A stretch of DNA of 64,000 nt. Source: Tenacibaculum sp. L6 (GTDB taxonomy: Bacteria > Bacteroidota > Bacteroidia > Flavobacteriales > Flavobacteriaceae). A program made the translations under genes and the position numbers. Shown one piece after another: positions 27,020-35,126 of this stretch. The stretch covers positions 1-64,000 of the forward strand of contig NZ_JAPEHZ010000006.1 in NCBI RefSeq assembly GCF_028823685.1. Reading direction: 5' to 3'. The notes under the pieces were generated by a model that saw only the letters and a list, made by a program, of their open reading frames with translations, was not told the origin of the DNA and searched no databases. Within the stretch, counting starts at the first letter, position 1. Each line of letters begins with the position of its first letter.

Positions 27020-27886
27020 ATGAAAAAAAGTATTTTAATGCTTGCTATGATTTTAGCAACAATGAGTGCAAGTGCTCAATTTTATGTTTCTGCTAGTGGA
27101 GGTTATTCAATATCTAGTGCAGGAGTAAGATTTGGGACTGAAACAACAACTGCAGGAGTAGAGAACACTTACGGTAGTTATGGAGAAGGTATGCACACTC
27201 AATTAAGAGGTGGGTATTTTTTTAATGACACTTTTGGTGTAGAAGCTGCTTTTGGTTATTTACATGGAGCAGATCAAACTATTAGAAAAGTAACTTTACC
27301 AGGAAATGATGTTGATGTAATAGCAAGAGCAAGAGCCTACGGAGCTTCTGCTTCTTTGGTGTATAAGTTTACAAATAATGTTTACGGTCGTTTTGGTGCG
27401 TTAATCAAAGTGGGAGGAGAAACTGAAGCTAAAGGATATATTAAACAAGATATGTCTGGTCAACCAGCTCCAAATGGAGATAACTTCCCTGATGGAACAT
27501 ATAATGAAACTACATTTACTCAAGATTATAAAGGTCGTTTACCTTTAGGTTTTATAGGAGCTATTGGTTATAAGTATGAGCTTTCTAATAACGTTTCCTT
27601 ATTTGCTGAATTAGAATATATGGGAATTAGTGTTACTAGAGATAAAGCTATTTTCAAAGAATTTAATTCGGAAATCGTTACTCCAGATGGAAATAGAACT
27701 ACTGTAGCTACTATTAACAATCTACCTGCTGGTTACTCTAAAGAAATTTTATATGTAGATGAGTTAACCCTTACTGAATACCAAGAAGCACAAGCAAATC
27801 CTTATGCTCGCAAGCAATTATCTGAAAAAGTACCATATTCTTCTTTCGGAATTAATTTTGGTATAACCTATACTTTCGGTAAATAA
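27020..27886 (+). CDS. outer-membrane beta-barrel protein
   Basis: 288 residues with a signal peptide (1-19, ending SASA before Q20). Alternating hydrophobic strands with glycine/aromatic girdles (GGYFFNDTFGVEAAFGYLHG, YGRFGALIKVGG, LFAELEYMG) and a C-terminal FGINFGITYTFGK that ends in an aromatic-containing strand indicate an 8-stranded OmpA/OmpW-type barrel (opacity-like family). The ligand is unknown. A strong terminator follows. Confidence 0.88.
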   Translation: MKKSILMLAMILATMSASAQFYVSASGGYSISSAGVRFGTETTTAGVENTYGSYGEGMHTQLRGGYFFNDTFGVEAAFGYLHGADQTIRKVTLPGNDVDVIARARAYGASASLVYKFTNNVYGRFGALIKVGGETEAKGYIKQDMSGQPAPNGDNFPDGTYNETTFTQDYKGRLPLGFIGAIGYKYELSNNVSLFAELEYMGISVTRDKAIFKEFNSEIVTPDGNRTTVATINNLPAGYSKEILYVDELTLTEYQEAQANPYARKQLSEKVPYSSFGINFGITYTFGK

Positions 27887-27910
27887 TATTTTTGAGTTAT
27901 ATAAAAACTA

Positions 27911-27939
27911 AAAGAGCAGCTATGTAGCTGCTCTTTTTT
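27911..27939 (+). terminator. terminator after the outer-membrane barrel gene
   Basis: The stem AAAGAGCAGCTA / TAGCTGCTCTTT has a two-base loop and a T run. It also faces the convergent gene ending at 27962. Confidence 0.85.
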
Positions 27940-27961
27940 GTTATAATAATTTTTCACTAGG

Positions 27962-28648
27962 TTAATTGTATCCTTTAACATCTCCCATATCTAATACTCC
28001 TATAGCCATTTCATGTTTTGTTGGTAATATTGCTCCCGATTCTGTGGTTATCCAATCACTCCAACTTGCTTCTGTTCCACCTGTAGGGATTATAGAAACC
28101 CACATTTTATAACTAGTAGGTTTACCACTTTCATCTAAAACCCATAAATACGAGTCTCCTGGTGTTGAACCACCAGTAGTATAAGTAACTAATAAAGCAT
28201 CTTTTCCATCATATTGCACCAATCTTCGCTCAATTCCATCCTCAAAAACTTTATAGGGAGCCACTAACCAAAAGCTATCATTATTAAAATAATCGATTGA
28301 TTTTTGAAGAATTTCTTTGTTGTTATTTTCTTTTCCATCAGTCAAAACAATACTCTTTTCAGGTTCTTTGGTGTGTAATATCACTTTGTTGGTATCCCAA
28401 GATACTTCAACTATGTTTTTTTGTTTATCCCATTTATAAAAGCGTTTTCCTCTAAAACTCCATTCTATAAAACGTGTGTTTTTATATGCTTCATAATTTA
28501 ATACATTCAGCATTTTAGTAGCTAATTCATCCGCTTTAGGCCCCTGTTTTCCTGAAGGAAGACTTTCACTATTCTTAAAGTAGAAAACAACTAAAACTAT
28601 CCCTCCAATTAAAAGTAAACCACCCAGTATTTTAAATAGCTTTTTCAT
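27962..28648 (-). CDS. membrane-anchored conserved hypothetical protein
   Basis: 228 residues with one N-terminal helix (about 5-24, LFKILGGLLLIGGIVLVVFYF) and a soluble periplasmic or external part that starts with QGPKADELATKMLNVL. The pattern of beta strands and the FRGKRFYKWDKQKNIVEVSW segment recall LolA/LppX-like folds of uncharacterised Bacteroidota proteins, but I cannot assign a function. It is 105 bp downstream of the ATP-grasp gene in the same direction and convergent with the barrel gene. Confidence 0.78.
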   Translation of the reverse strand: MKKLFKILGGLLLIGGIVLVVFYFKNSESLPSGKQGPKADELATKMLNVLNYEAYKNTRFIEWSFRGKRFYKWDKQKNIVEVSWDTNKVILHTKEPEKSIVLTDGKENNNKEILQKSIDYFNNDSFWLVAPYKVFEDGIERRLVQYDGKDALLVTYTTGGSTPGDSYLWVLDESGKPTSYKMWVSIIPTGGTEASWSDWITTESGAILPTKHEMAIGVLDMGDVKGYN

Positions 28649-28753
28649 CTGTTTATTTTATGATTTCTTATTTGTCAGATGTAACCTTTAATGTTTAAAA
28701 TAACCATTACCATGTATTCTTAATGATTTTTTTAATACATGTCGGTTTCATCT

Positions 28754-29656
28754 TTATTGATTGATTAATTGTTTAATTCCTTTAGCTAATTCATCCGCTG
28801 CAGCTGGATGTTTTCTAAACCATAGTTCTGGCTCTATCAACTCTAATTCAGCAATAGCTAATTTATCATTATTATCAGTAAAAATATCCACTCTAGCGTA
28901 AATAGGTAGTTCTATACAAGCTTTTACAGCATTCTCAGCAAAGTCAATTTCTTTTTGAGTAGGAGAGTAGCTATGTACAGATCCTCCAAAATCATCTTGC
29001 ACTCTAAAGTCTCCTGATTTGGCTATTTTCAATACTGCATGTGTAAACTTACCATTCATTACCATTAATGATATTTCACCTTTTTTTACAATATTATACT
29101 GAAAAGGTTGAAGAATCATTGCTTCTTCGGTTATCAATTCAGAAAAAACAGTTTCAAAGGTTTTTATGTTTTCTGGATTGATTTTATAGGTATGTCTTGC
29201 TGCTCCTGAAATACACGGTTTTAAAACAAACTCTTTTAAACCAAACTGAATTGAAAGTTCTTTAAGGGTTTTAGTAGTGCCTTGTTCTATAAAATATGAT
29301 TCACAAATATGCACTCCGTTTTGTTGTAAATCTTGTAAGTAATGCTTGTCAATATTCCAACGAATAATTTTTTCTGAATTTAATAGAATAGTTTGCTGAC
29401 TTACATTGTTTAACCATTCAGAAAATTCAGAAAATCGATCAAAATAATCCCATGTTGTTCTAAATAAAATATAACGAGTTGTTGACCAATCAAAACTAGC
29501 ATCATCCCAAGAAAGACGATCAACTTTTAATCCTTGGTTTTCAAGAGCTATTTTTACATAATTATCTTCATCAAGTACGTTTTTAGTGTATGCGTTAATT
29601 TCAATTGGATTTACATACCTTTTATCTGTTAAGATAATTACATCGTATTTTTTCAT
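28754..29656 (-). CDS. ATP-grasp (RimK/glutathione synthetase-like) ligase
   Basis: 300 residues. The ATP-grasp core runs from about residue 100, with EFVLKPCISGAARHTYKI as the nucleotide-binding strand, MILQPFQYNIVKKGEISLMVMNGKFTHAVLK as the central sheet, and the metal-binding AELELIEPELWFRKHPAAADELAKGI near the end. Such enzymes join an acid to an amine or thiol through an acyl phosphate. The substrate is not evident. It resembles the glutathione-synthetase-like group found widely in Bacteroidota. Confidence 0.88.
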   Translation of the reverse strand: MKKYDVIILTDKRYVNPIEINAYTKNVLDEDNYVKIALENQGLKVDRLSWDDASFDWSTTRYILFRTTWDYFDRFSEFSEWLNNVSQQTILLNSEKIIRWNIDKHYLQDLQQNGVHICESYFIEQGTTKTLKELSIQFGLKEFVLKPCISGAARHTYKINPENIKTFETVFSELITEEAMILQPFQYNIVKKGEISLMVMNGKFTHAVLKIAKSGDFRVQDDFGGSVHSYSPTQKEIDFAENAVKACIELPIYARVDIFTDNNDKLAIAELELIEPELWFRKHPAAADELAKGIKQLINQ

Positions 29657-29770
29657 AAGCTATTTTACTTTTTGTTAAATAAGTCTTTACTGATATAAAA
29701 ATATTAGTTATAATTTAGCATGTTTTTTTTTTAAAAAAAAACACTAAAAAAACAAAACTAGTATTAAATA

Positions 29771-29796
29771 AAAAAAGTGCTTAAGTAAGCACTTTT
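29771..29796 (-). terminator. terminator of the Roadblock operon
   Basis: The perfect 11-bp stem AAAAGTGCTTA / TAAGCACTTTT with a two-base loop overlaps the stop codon of the 63-residue gene and has a T run on the minus strand. Confidence 0.8.
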
Positions 29797-29986
29797 AAAA
29801 TATATCTTTTACTAAATCATTCATACTATCGTATTCTTTAAATAAAAAGCCAAAGAAATCTTTACTCTTTTTTTCTTGAAACTCTATTATTCCTTCAGAA
29901 AACCTATACTCTCTAAAAGTTCTTAACTTGTTGTTTAGGTCTTTCTTTAAACCTTTTTTTATAGGTAAATGATCTGTGTTTTTCAC
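29795..29986 (-). CDS. 63-residue basic protein, third gene of the Roadblock operon
   Basis: It begins with GTG 10 bp after the stop of the 124-residue Roadblock-like protein, and its stop is inside a strong terminator, so it is very likely the last gene of that unit. The N-terminal half is rich in lysine and arginine (KKGLKKDLNNKLRTFREYR), and the C-terminal half is aromatic/acidic (KDFFGFLFKEYDSMNDLVKDIF). No family is recognised. It could be an adaptor or effector peptide of the Roadblock pair, by context only. Confidence 0.65.
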   Translation of the reverse strand: MKNTDHLPIKKGLKKDLNNKLRTFREYRFSEGIIEFQEKKSKDFFGFLFKEYDSMNDLVKDIF

Positions 29987-29996
29987 AAGTATATTT

Positions 29997-30371
29997 TTAT
30001 AACGCGTTATTTAAATCTACTTTATATTTGTTTAATAAAGCTTTAGTAATACCTAAGTTAGCTTCTTTAGAATCTACAGCCAAATAAATAAAGTAAGTAC
30101 CACTTGGTGCAATGTTTATAACGTGTACTTGACTAGATAATGTAATTGTAATATCTTGTATCTCTTCGTTTAATTTTAAAGCTTCAATTGCTTTTAATTT
30201 AGCTTTTACTACCCCTAAATTGTATGCAGAAGCAAGAGTAGGATCGAAATTTGGATCTACTGTAAAATATTCGTAAGCTTCCCCTGAACTTACATCTGTA
30301 ACAGACACTGCAATAAACCCTGGAACATTAGTTCTTAAGTTTTCGATAAAATCATTTAAAATTTCCTTCAT
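29997..30371 (-). CDS. Roadblock/LC7-like protein, 124 residues
   Basis: The pattern is that of a Roadblock/LC7 domain: helix (EILNDFIENLRTNVPG), strand (FIAVSVTDVSSGEAY), long helix (LASAYNLGVVKAKLKAIEAL), strands (DITITLSSQVHVINI, YFIYLAVDS) and final helix (ANLGITKALLNKY). The fold is known from MglB and dynein light chains, where homodimers or heterodimers regulate Ras-like GTPases. It is second in a three-gene unit with another Roadblock-like protein. No GTPase gene is near. The assignment is by pattern, not search. Confidence 0.75.
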   Translation of the reverse strand: MKEILNDFIENLRTNVPGFIAVSVTDVSSGEAYEYFTVDPNFDPTLASAYNLGVVKAKLKAIEALKLNEEIQDITITLSSQVHVINIAPSGTYFIYLAVDSKEANLGITKALLNKYKVDLNNAL

Positions 30372-30413
30372 TTTGATATTTTATTAATTGTATTAATAGA
30401 TTTCTATATAAAA

Positions 30414-30740
30414 TTATAGAGCTAGTTTTTTTAAGGTAAGTTTCATTATAGCTACCTTAGATACATCATCGGCTATTAAACAAACAATATGTTTGTTGCT
30501 ATATTTATTTATTACCACTAGTTCATTATTTGAGTTTAATACTAGCTGATTAAGCTTATCAGATTCTAAAACGTCTTCGAAAAATTCATGAGACATTGTA
30601 ACCATAACAGCTAACATTGCTGCTACATTATGTTCGTTAGTAACATTGTAAGAATCTATAATATGACCTTCAGAATCGAATACAAGTCCTTTGTTAGCCT
30701 CCGATTCTTCGACTAACATTTGTAAGTTTATTTCCTCCAT
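30414..30740 (-). CDS. Roadblock/LC7-like protein, 108 residues
   Basis: First gene of the unit. From the ATG at 30740 (preferred over a TTG at 30749) it has 108 residues. GLVFDSEGHIIDSYN matches the first Roadblock strand-turn-strand, AAMLAVMVTMSHEFFEDV the long helix, LNQLVLNSNNELVVINKY and HIVCLIADD the following strands, and KVAIMKLTLKKL the last helix. It is shorter than, and clearly different from, its neighbour, so a heterodimer is plausible. A spaced AGGAAAT purine run precedes the start. Confidence 0.78.
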   Translation of the reverse strand: MEEINLQMLVEESEANKGLVFDSEGHIIDSYNVTNEHNVAAMLAVMVTMSHEFFEDVLESDKLNQLVLNSNNELVVINKYSNKHIVCLIADDVSKVAIMKLTLKKLAL

Positions 30741-30960
30741 TATGTTCAACTGTAAGCATTAACATGTAGTTAACACTAAATTTTGTTTCCTATACACGAT
30801 TTAGACACACCTATTTTAAAAAGAGTCACAAAAATAAGTCTTTATTTTAGTGAATTAATTTTGTTTAATCTTTTTTTGTGATATCTTTATCAGAAAACTT
30901 TATTAAAAGAGGGCAAAAAAAAGACTAGATTTTATAAGGTCTAGTCTTTTTTTGTGATTA
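30741..30960. other. 220-bp upstream region of the Roadblock operon
   Basis: AT-rich DNA with no open frame of note. It contains the terminator at 30915-30953 and must hold the promoter of the minus-strand Roadblock genes, though no exact TAnnTTTG is seen on the minus strand. Confidence 0.5.
30915..30953. terminator. bidirectional terminator hairpin
   Basis: The 14-bp stem AAAAAAAGACTAGA / TCTAGTCTTTTTTT has a 10-base loop and T runs on both strands. It lies 7 bp after the stop of the minus-strand gene remnant at 30961. It cannot serve any complete gene in the area, as the Roadblock genes start to its left and the PAS gene to its right. Confidence 0.75.
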
Positions 30961-31105
30961 TCAATCACTTTGTGGTTTTAATTTGTTTTTAAATTTTACT
31001 AAGTCAAGAATATTTTCAAATCTTGGCTCAAAAAAGAAATCATAAACAGCTTCTTTTAAATCGCTTACACTGTTTATAGATTTTAAGGTTTCATTTTCAT
31101 TAACA
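30961..31105 (-). pseudogene. 3' remnant of an unidentified minus-strand gene
   Basis: On the minus strand an open frame without any ATG, GTG or TTG reads towards a TGA at 30961-30963. Its last 45 residues look coding: NETLKSINSVSDLKEAV, then YDFFFEPRFENILDLVKF and a basic tail, directly followed by a terminator hairpin. Upstream the frame runs into the antisense of the truncated PAS gene. I infer a gene that lost its 5' part in a deletion; the product is unknown. Confidence 0.4.
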
Positions 31106-31106
31106 A

Positions 31107-31529
31107 TTGAACTATTTAATGTGGGACCGAATTCAAAAGAAACAAAACATAATTGCTTTCGTTAAAAACATGGCTAAAACAGGTAGATATTACTGGGTAA
31201 TGACTGATTTTGTTGTAAAAGAAAATGAAAAAGGACAAGTTACAAACTACAAAGCATTACGTAAACCAGCACCTAGAAAAGCTATACAAGAAGTCATTCC
31301 TTTGTATAAGAGATTAAGAGAAATTGAAAATCTTAATGGAATTGAAGCTTCAGAAAAATTCTTGAAAGGTTTTTTAGATTCTAAAAACACTGATTACGAT
31401 ACTTATGTAGAAAGATTGATTACTGATAATTTAGGTAGTCTTTCAGAAAGTAGTACTCCTCAGAAAGTCGGAAGAACTACTGAAAAGAAAAAAGGATCTT
31501 TCTTTAAAAGATTCTTTGGAATAGAATAA
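31107..31529 (+). pseudogene. PAS-domain protein lacking its N-terminal half
   Basis: The product begins (ATG at 31119, or TTG at 31107) directly with MWDRIQKKQNIIAFVKNMAK, which corresponds to the middle of a PAS domain. The GRYYWVMTDFVV and NYKALRKPAPRKAI segments are the last strands of the fold. The first PAS half (strands A-B, helices C-E, with the usual sensor pocket) is missing, and an in-frame stop lies immediately upstream. The basic tail ends FFKRFFGIE. Aer-like single PAS proteins of this type normally start about 60 residues earlier. Confidence 0.7.
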
Positions 31530-31566
31530 TACTTAATATCAATATTCCCCTGTAAAGGTTTTATGT

Positions 31567-32430
31567 TTAATAAGTTGCTTTAATCATCCGATTGTTACCA
31601 AACAAATCTTTTCGAAGTTCAACTTTAGTAAAACCTTTACGTTTCAGCATTTCAACGGTTTCATTTCCTAAATATTGATTGATTTCAAAAAAAAGTAATC
31701 CTTTTTTAGTTAACGACTTAATGGCTAAATCGGCTATTTTTTTATAAAAGACTAGCGGATTATCATCATCAACAAATAACGCTAAATGTGGTTCGTTTTC
31801 TAAAACATTGTTTTTGATTTCTACTTTTTCTAATTCACGCACATAAGGTGGATTAGATACTATCACATCGTATTGTCTAGATAAATTCTCAGTTTGTAAT
31901 ATATCTTGAAGCATAAAAGTAATTTCAGCTTTGTTTAACGAAGCATTCTCCTTAGCTACTTTTAAAGTTTCTTCAGAAACATCAATCGCACTTACGTTAG
32001 CACTTGGTAAATTCTTTTTTAAGCTGATAGGAATACAGCCTGTACCTGTTCCTATATCTAAAATAGATAATTGCTGTTTGTTATTTTCTAAACCTAATTC
32101 TTTTACCTCATTAAGAATCCATTCAACCAATTCTTCGGTTTCTGGTCTCGGAATTAGTGTGTTTTCATTTACCTTAAAAGGACATCCGTAAAACTCTGTT
32201 TTTCCTAATATGTACTGAATAGGCTCTTCTTTTTGTAATCTAGCAAGAGCTGTATCTAAAAGATCATACTTTTTTGAAGGGATTTCTAAAGTTGGTTGTA
32301 AAGTAAAGTCTATTCGTTGTAATCCTAAATATTCTTCTATCAACAAAAAAAAGAAAGTATCTATTTCTGTTTTAGGAAATATACTTTCTAATTGTTCCGT
32401 AAAATAAACTCTAAAGTGTTTTAAATTCAT
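31567..32430 (-). CDS. prmC: peptide chain release factor N5-glutamine methyltransferase
   Basis: PrmC methylates the glutamine of the GGQ motif in release factors. It has 287 residues with the helical N-terminal domain, SAM motif LDIGTGTGCIPISL and the NPPYVRE substrate motif. The RPETEELVEWIL segment is typical of the family. It lies 29 bp downstream of a GNAT gene in the same direction. Confidence 0.95.
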   Translation of the reverse strand: MNLKHFRVYFTEQLESIFPKTEIDTFFFLLIEEYLGLQRIDFTLQPTLEIPSKKYDLLDTALARLQKEEPIQYILGKTEFYGCPFKVNENTLIPRPETEELVEWILNEVKELGLENNKQQLSILDIGTGTGCIPISLKKNLPSANVSAIDVSEETLKVAKENASLNKAEITFMLQDILQTENLSRQYDVIVSNPPYVRELEKVEIKNNVLENEPHLALFVDDDNPLVFYKKIADLAIKSLTKKGLLFFEINQYLGNETVEMLKRKGFTKVELRKDLFGNNRMIKATY

Positions 32431-32459
32431 TAAAATTTCGTTTCTAAAAACTATCTAAA

Positions 32460-32951
32460 CTATAAATCTTTTAGCATCCAAACATTACACGAATAATGAC
32501 CTGTGTTTCCCATGGGTTTATCAAGATTTATGAATCCGTTTTTCGTGTATAAAGCTCTCGCAGCTTCCATGTATGGCATGGTTTCTAAATAACATTGCTC
32601 ATAACCTTGTTTTTTCGCCTTATCCAAGCAATAATCAATTAATTTACTTCCTAAACCTTTTCCTCTAGCTATAGGCAAGAAGTACATTTTTTGGAATTCA
32701 CATACATTACCTTCAAAATTGTCTAAAGGAGCAAAACCAGCACCGCCAACAACTTTTCCTTGATGCTCTATTACAAAATAACCAGCCTTATCTTTTTGGT
32801 AAGTTTCGTACATCTCATCGGTAGCTTTATCTTCATAGGCAGTTCCTACCTTAGGGACTCCAAATTCGATTAATACACCGCGTATAACTGCTGCTAATTC
32901 CGCATTATCTTGCGGTTTTACTTCTCTAATAATAAAATCAGAAGGTATCAT
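32460..32951 (-). CDS. GNAT-family N-acetyltransferase
   Basis: A 163-residue single GNAT domain. The acetyl-CoA-binding motif A is FLPIARGKGLGSKLIDYCLDKAK (Q/RxxGxG/A), followed by QCYLETMPYMEAARALYTKNGF. The acceptor is unknown. It is similar to the small acetyltransferases often found before prmC in flavobacteria. It is divergent from the lipoprotein gene at 33004 across a 52-bp spacer that contains a dyad. Confidence 0.9.
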   Translation of the reverse strand: MIPSDFIIREVKPQDNAELAAVIRGVLIEFGVPKVGTAYEDKATDEMYETYQKDKAGYFVIEHQGKVVGGAGFAPLDNFEGNVCEFQKMYFLPIARGKGLGSKLIDYCLDKAKKQGYEQCYLETMPYMEAARALYTKNGFINLDKPMGNTGHYSCNVWMLKDL

Positions 32952-32961
32952 AAGAATATAG

Positions 32962-32969
32962 TACTTTTG
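32962..32969 (+). promoter_or_regulatory. -7 promoter element inside a dyad between the GNAT and lipoprotein genes
   Basis: TACTTTTG matches TAnnTTTG. It forms the left half of an imperfect inverted repeat GTACTTTTGC-TAAA-GCAAAGTAC (32961-32983), 34 bp before the lipoprotein ATG. Confidence 0.5.
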
Positions 32970-33003
32970 CTAAAGCAAAGTACCCAAAAAAACACGAGTT
33001 TTC

Positions 33004-33468
33004 ATGAAGAAAATCATATATTTTTTACCTTTTTTACTTTTTGTAGTAAGTTGTTCTGTAAAACAAAAACCTATCTTCTTAAAAGTTGATGATATAAAAC
33101 TACTATCGGCTACTACCGATACTATTAGACTAGGGGCTAATGCATATTTTAAAAACCCTAATGATATTGGTGGTAAAATTGCTACTGATGAAATTAAAGT
33201 TTTAGTAAATCAGGTTCAAGTTGCTCAGGTATCTTCAGAAGAATTTAAAGTTCCTGCTCGTAAAGAATTTTCTATTCCTCTGAAAGTAGTGATTCCTGCC
33301 AAAAAAGTTTTTGAGAATAATAAAAACGGAGTTTTAGGTGGACTCCTTTCTTCTTTAATAAACCAAAGGATAAAAGTTCAATTTAAAGGAGACTTAAAAT
33401 ATAAAGTGTTAGGTTTTTCGCATGTGTACCCAATTGATCAAATTGAAGATGTAAAGATAAAATTATAA
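33004..33468 (+). CDS. LEA14-like lipoprotein (WHy-type domain)
   Basis: 154 residues with a lipobox (FVVSC, C17) and a LEA type 2/WHy-like beta domain. The domain shows the DTIRLGANAYFKNPNDIGGKI segment and a second half with KEFSIPLKVVIPAKKVF. Such lipoproteins are common in Bacteroidota and of unknown function, probably anchored to the periplasmic face of a membrane. It starts the plus-strand run that continues through ribD and ends with yigZ. Confidence 0.87.
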   Translation: MKKIIYFLPFLLFVVSCSVKQKPIFLKVDDIKLLSATTDTIRLGANAYFKNPNDIGGKIATDEIKVLVNQVQVAQVSSEEFKVPARKEFSIPLKVVIPAKKVFENNKNGVLGGLLSSLINQRIKVQFKGDLKYKVLGFSHVYPIDQIEDVKIKL

Positions 33469-33472
33469 CAAT

Positions 33473-34522
33473 TTGAACCACGAAAAATATATACAACGTT
33501 GCTTACAATTAGCTAAAAACGGTATTGGCACAACACGTCCCAATCCATCTGTTGGCGCTGTAATTGTTCATAAGAATAAAATTATAGGAGAAGGATTTAC
33601 CTCGCCTTATGGCGGTCCTCACGCAGAAGTCAACGCTATTAATTCTGTACAAAATCAAGAATTATTAAAAGAAGCTACTATTTATGTTACACTAGAACCT
33701 TGCTCTCATCACGGAAAAACACCACCATGTGCTGATTTGATCATAGAAAAAGGAATTCCTAATATAGTAATCGGTAGTGTAGACACCAATAGTTTAGTAG
33801 CAGGAAAAGGTATTGAACGGTTAAAAAAAGCAGGAAGAAATGTAATAGTTGGTGTTTGTGTAAAAACTTGTAAAGAACATCACAAACGTTTTTTTACGGT
33901 TCAAAACAAAAAGCGTCCGTATATTATCTTAAAATGGGCAGAAACCAAAGATGGATTTATAGCTCCTTTAACTAAAGGTGAGCAAAAACCTGTGTGGATT
34001 TCAAACGCTTATTCTCAACAGTTAGTTCATAAATGGCGAAGTGAAGAGCATGCCATTTTAGTAGGAACCAATACGGTGATTGCTGATAATCCATCATTAA
34101 CTGTTCGTAGTTGGTCAGGAAATAACCCTGTGAGAATTGTTATTAATAAAAACCTGCGAATTCCGTCAGAAGCAACTGTTTTAAATGGAGATGTTAAAAC
34201 GATTGTTCTTGTTGATAGAAAAGAGAGAAGAGAAACGAGAAAAGAGAAACAAGAAGTTTTTTACGAAGAAATCGATTTTTCTTCTCGAGTAGCAGAGGAA
34301 ATTTGCGATGTATTGCATAAACATCAAATACAATCGGTAATTATTGAAGGAGGTGCGCAAACCTTGCAAACATTTATCGAAGCTAATTTATGGGATGAAG
34401 CCAGAGTTTTCATAGGCGATGTAAACTTTGGAGCAGGAGTGAAGCATCCTGTTTTCAATGCGAAACTTTCTTCCGAAGAAAAAATAACTAACGACCTATT
34501 AAGAATATATAAGAATGATTAA
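33473..34522 (+). CDS. ribD: bifunctional pyrimidine deaminase/reductase for riboflavin synthesis
   Basis: RibD deaminates and reduces the GTP-derived pyrimidine in riboflavin synthesis. 349 residues: the deaminase domain has zinc ligands H50 (HAEVNAI) and C77, C86 (CSHHGKTPPC); the reductase domain has ILKWAETKDGFIA and VIIEGGAQTLQTFIE. The start is TTG at 33473, placed by homology of NHEKYIQRCLQLAKNG; no ATG fits. It follows the lipoprotein by 4 bp and overlaps the HAD gene by 8 bp. Confidence 0.95.
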   Translation: MNHEKYIQRCLQLAKNGIGTTRPNPSVGAVIVHKNKIIGEGFTSPYGGPHAEVNAINSVQNQELLKEATIYVTLEPCSHHGKTPPCADLIIEKGIPNIVIGSVDTNSLVAGKGIERLKKAGRNVIVGVCVKTCKEHHKRFFTVQNKKRPYIILKWAETKDGFIAPLTKGEQKPVWISNAYSQQLVHKWRSEEHAILVGTNTVIADNPSLTVRSWSGNNPVRIVINKNLRIPSEATVLNGDVKTIVLVDRKERRETRKEKQEVFYEEIDFSSRVAEEICDVLHKHQIQSVIIEGGAQTLQTFIEANLWDEARVFIGDVNFGAGVKHPVFNAKLSSEEKITNDLLRIYKND

Positions 34523-35126
34523 AAACATCATTTTTGATTTTGGTGATGTATTCATCAATTTAGATAAAGAAGCAACATACAAAGAACTGGCAAAGCTTGG
34601 GGTTACTGAGATTAGCGAAGAAATGATACAACAATATTATCAGTATGAAACGGGATTAATTTCTACGGATGATTTTATTCATTTTTTCTACAATAAATTC
34701 AATATTCCTAAAGAAAAATTAATCTATTCGTGGAATGCTATTTTGTTAGATTTTCCGAAGCATCGCTTAGATTTTTTGAAGAAACTTGCTGCAACGAATG
34801 ATTATCGATTGTTTTTGTTAAGTAACACGAACGATATGCATATTTCTTGGATTCAAAACGACTGGGGAGAAGAACTTTATAATGAATTTAAAAGTTATTT
34901 TGAACAGTTTTACTTATCGCACGAAATCAATCTAAGAAAACCAAATACTAACATTTTTGAGTTTGTTTTAAACGAAAATAATTTACAAGCTTCTGAAACT
35001 ATTTTTATAGACGATACCCAAGAAAACACCAATGCTGCACAAGAATTGGGTATTCATGTTTGGAATAATTGTCCGAAAACAGAAGATGTGGTGGATTTAC
35101 TAAAAAGAAAGGAGTTTATAGCGTGA
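34515..35126 (+). CDS. HAD-superfamily hydrolase
   Basis: 203 residues. Motif I is IIFDFGDVFINLD (DxGD rather than DxD), motif II LFLLSNTND and motif III/IV IFIDDTQENTNAAQ. It matches the beta-phosphoglucomutase/epoxide-hydrolase-N-like HAD group. It overlaps ribD by 8 bp, so a role in removing phosphate from a riboflavin intermediate is possible (the pathway needs such a step), but this is inference from position only. Confidence 0.88.
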   Translation: MIKNIIFDFGDVFINLDKEATYKELAKLGVTEISEEMIQQYYQYETGLISTDDFIHFFYNKFNIPKEKLIYSWNAILLDFPKHRLDFLKKLAATNDYRLFLLSNTNDMHISWIQNDWGEELYNEFKSYFEQFYLSHEINLRKPNTNIFEFVLNENNLQASETIFIDDTQENTNAAQELGIHVWNNCPKTEDVVDLLKRKEFIA

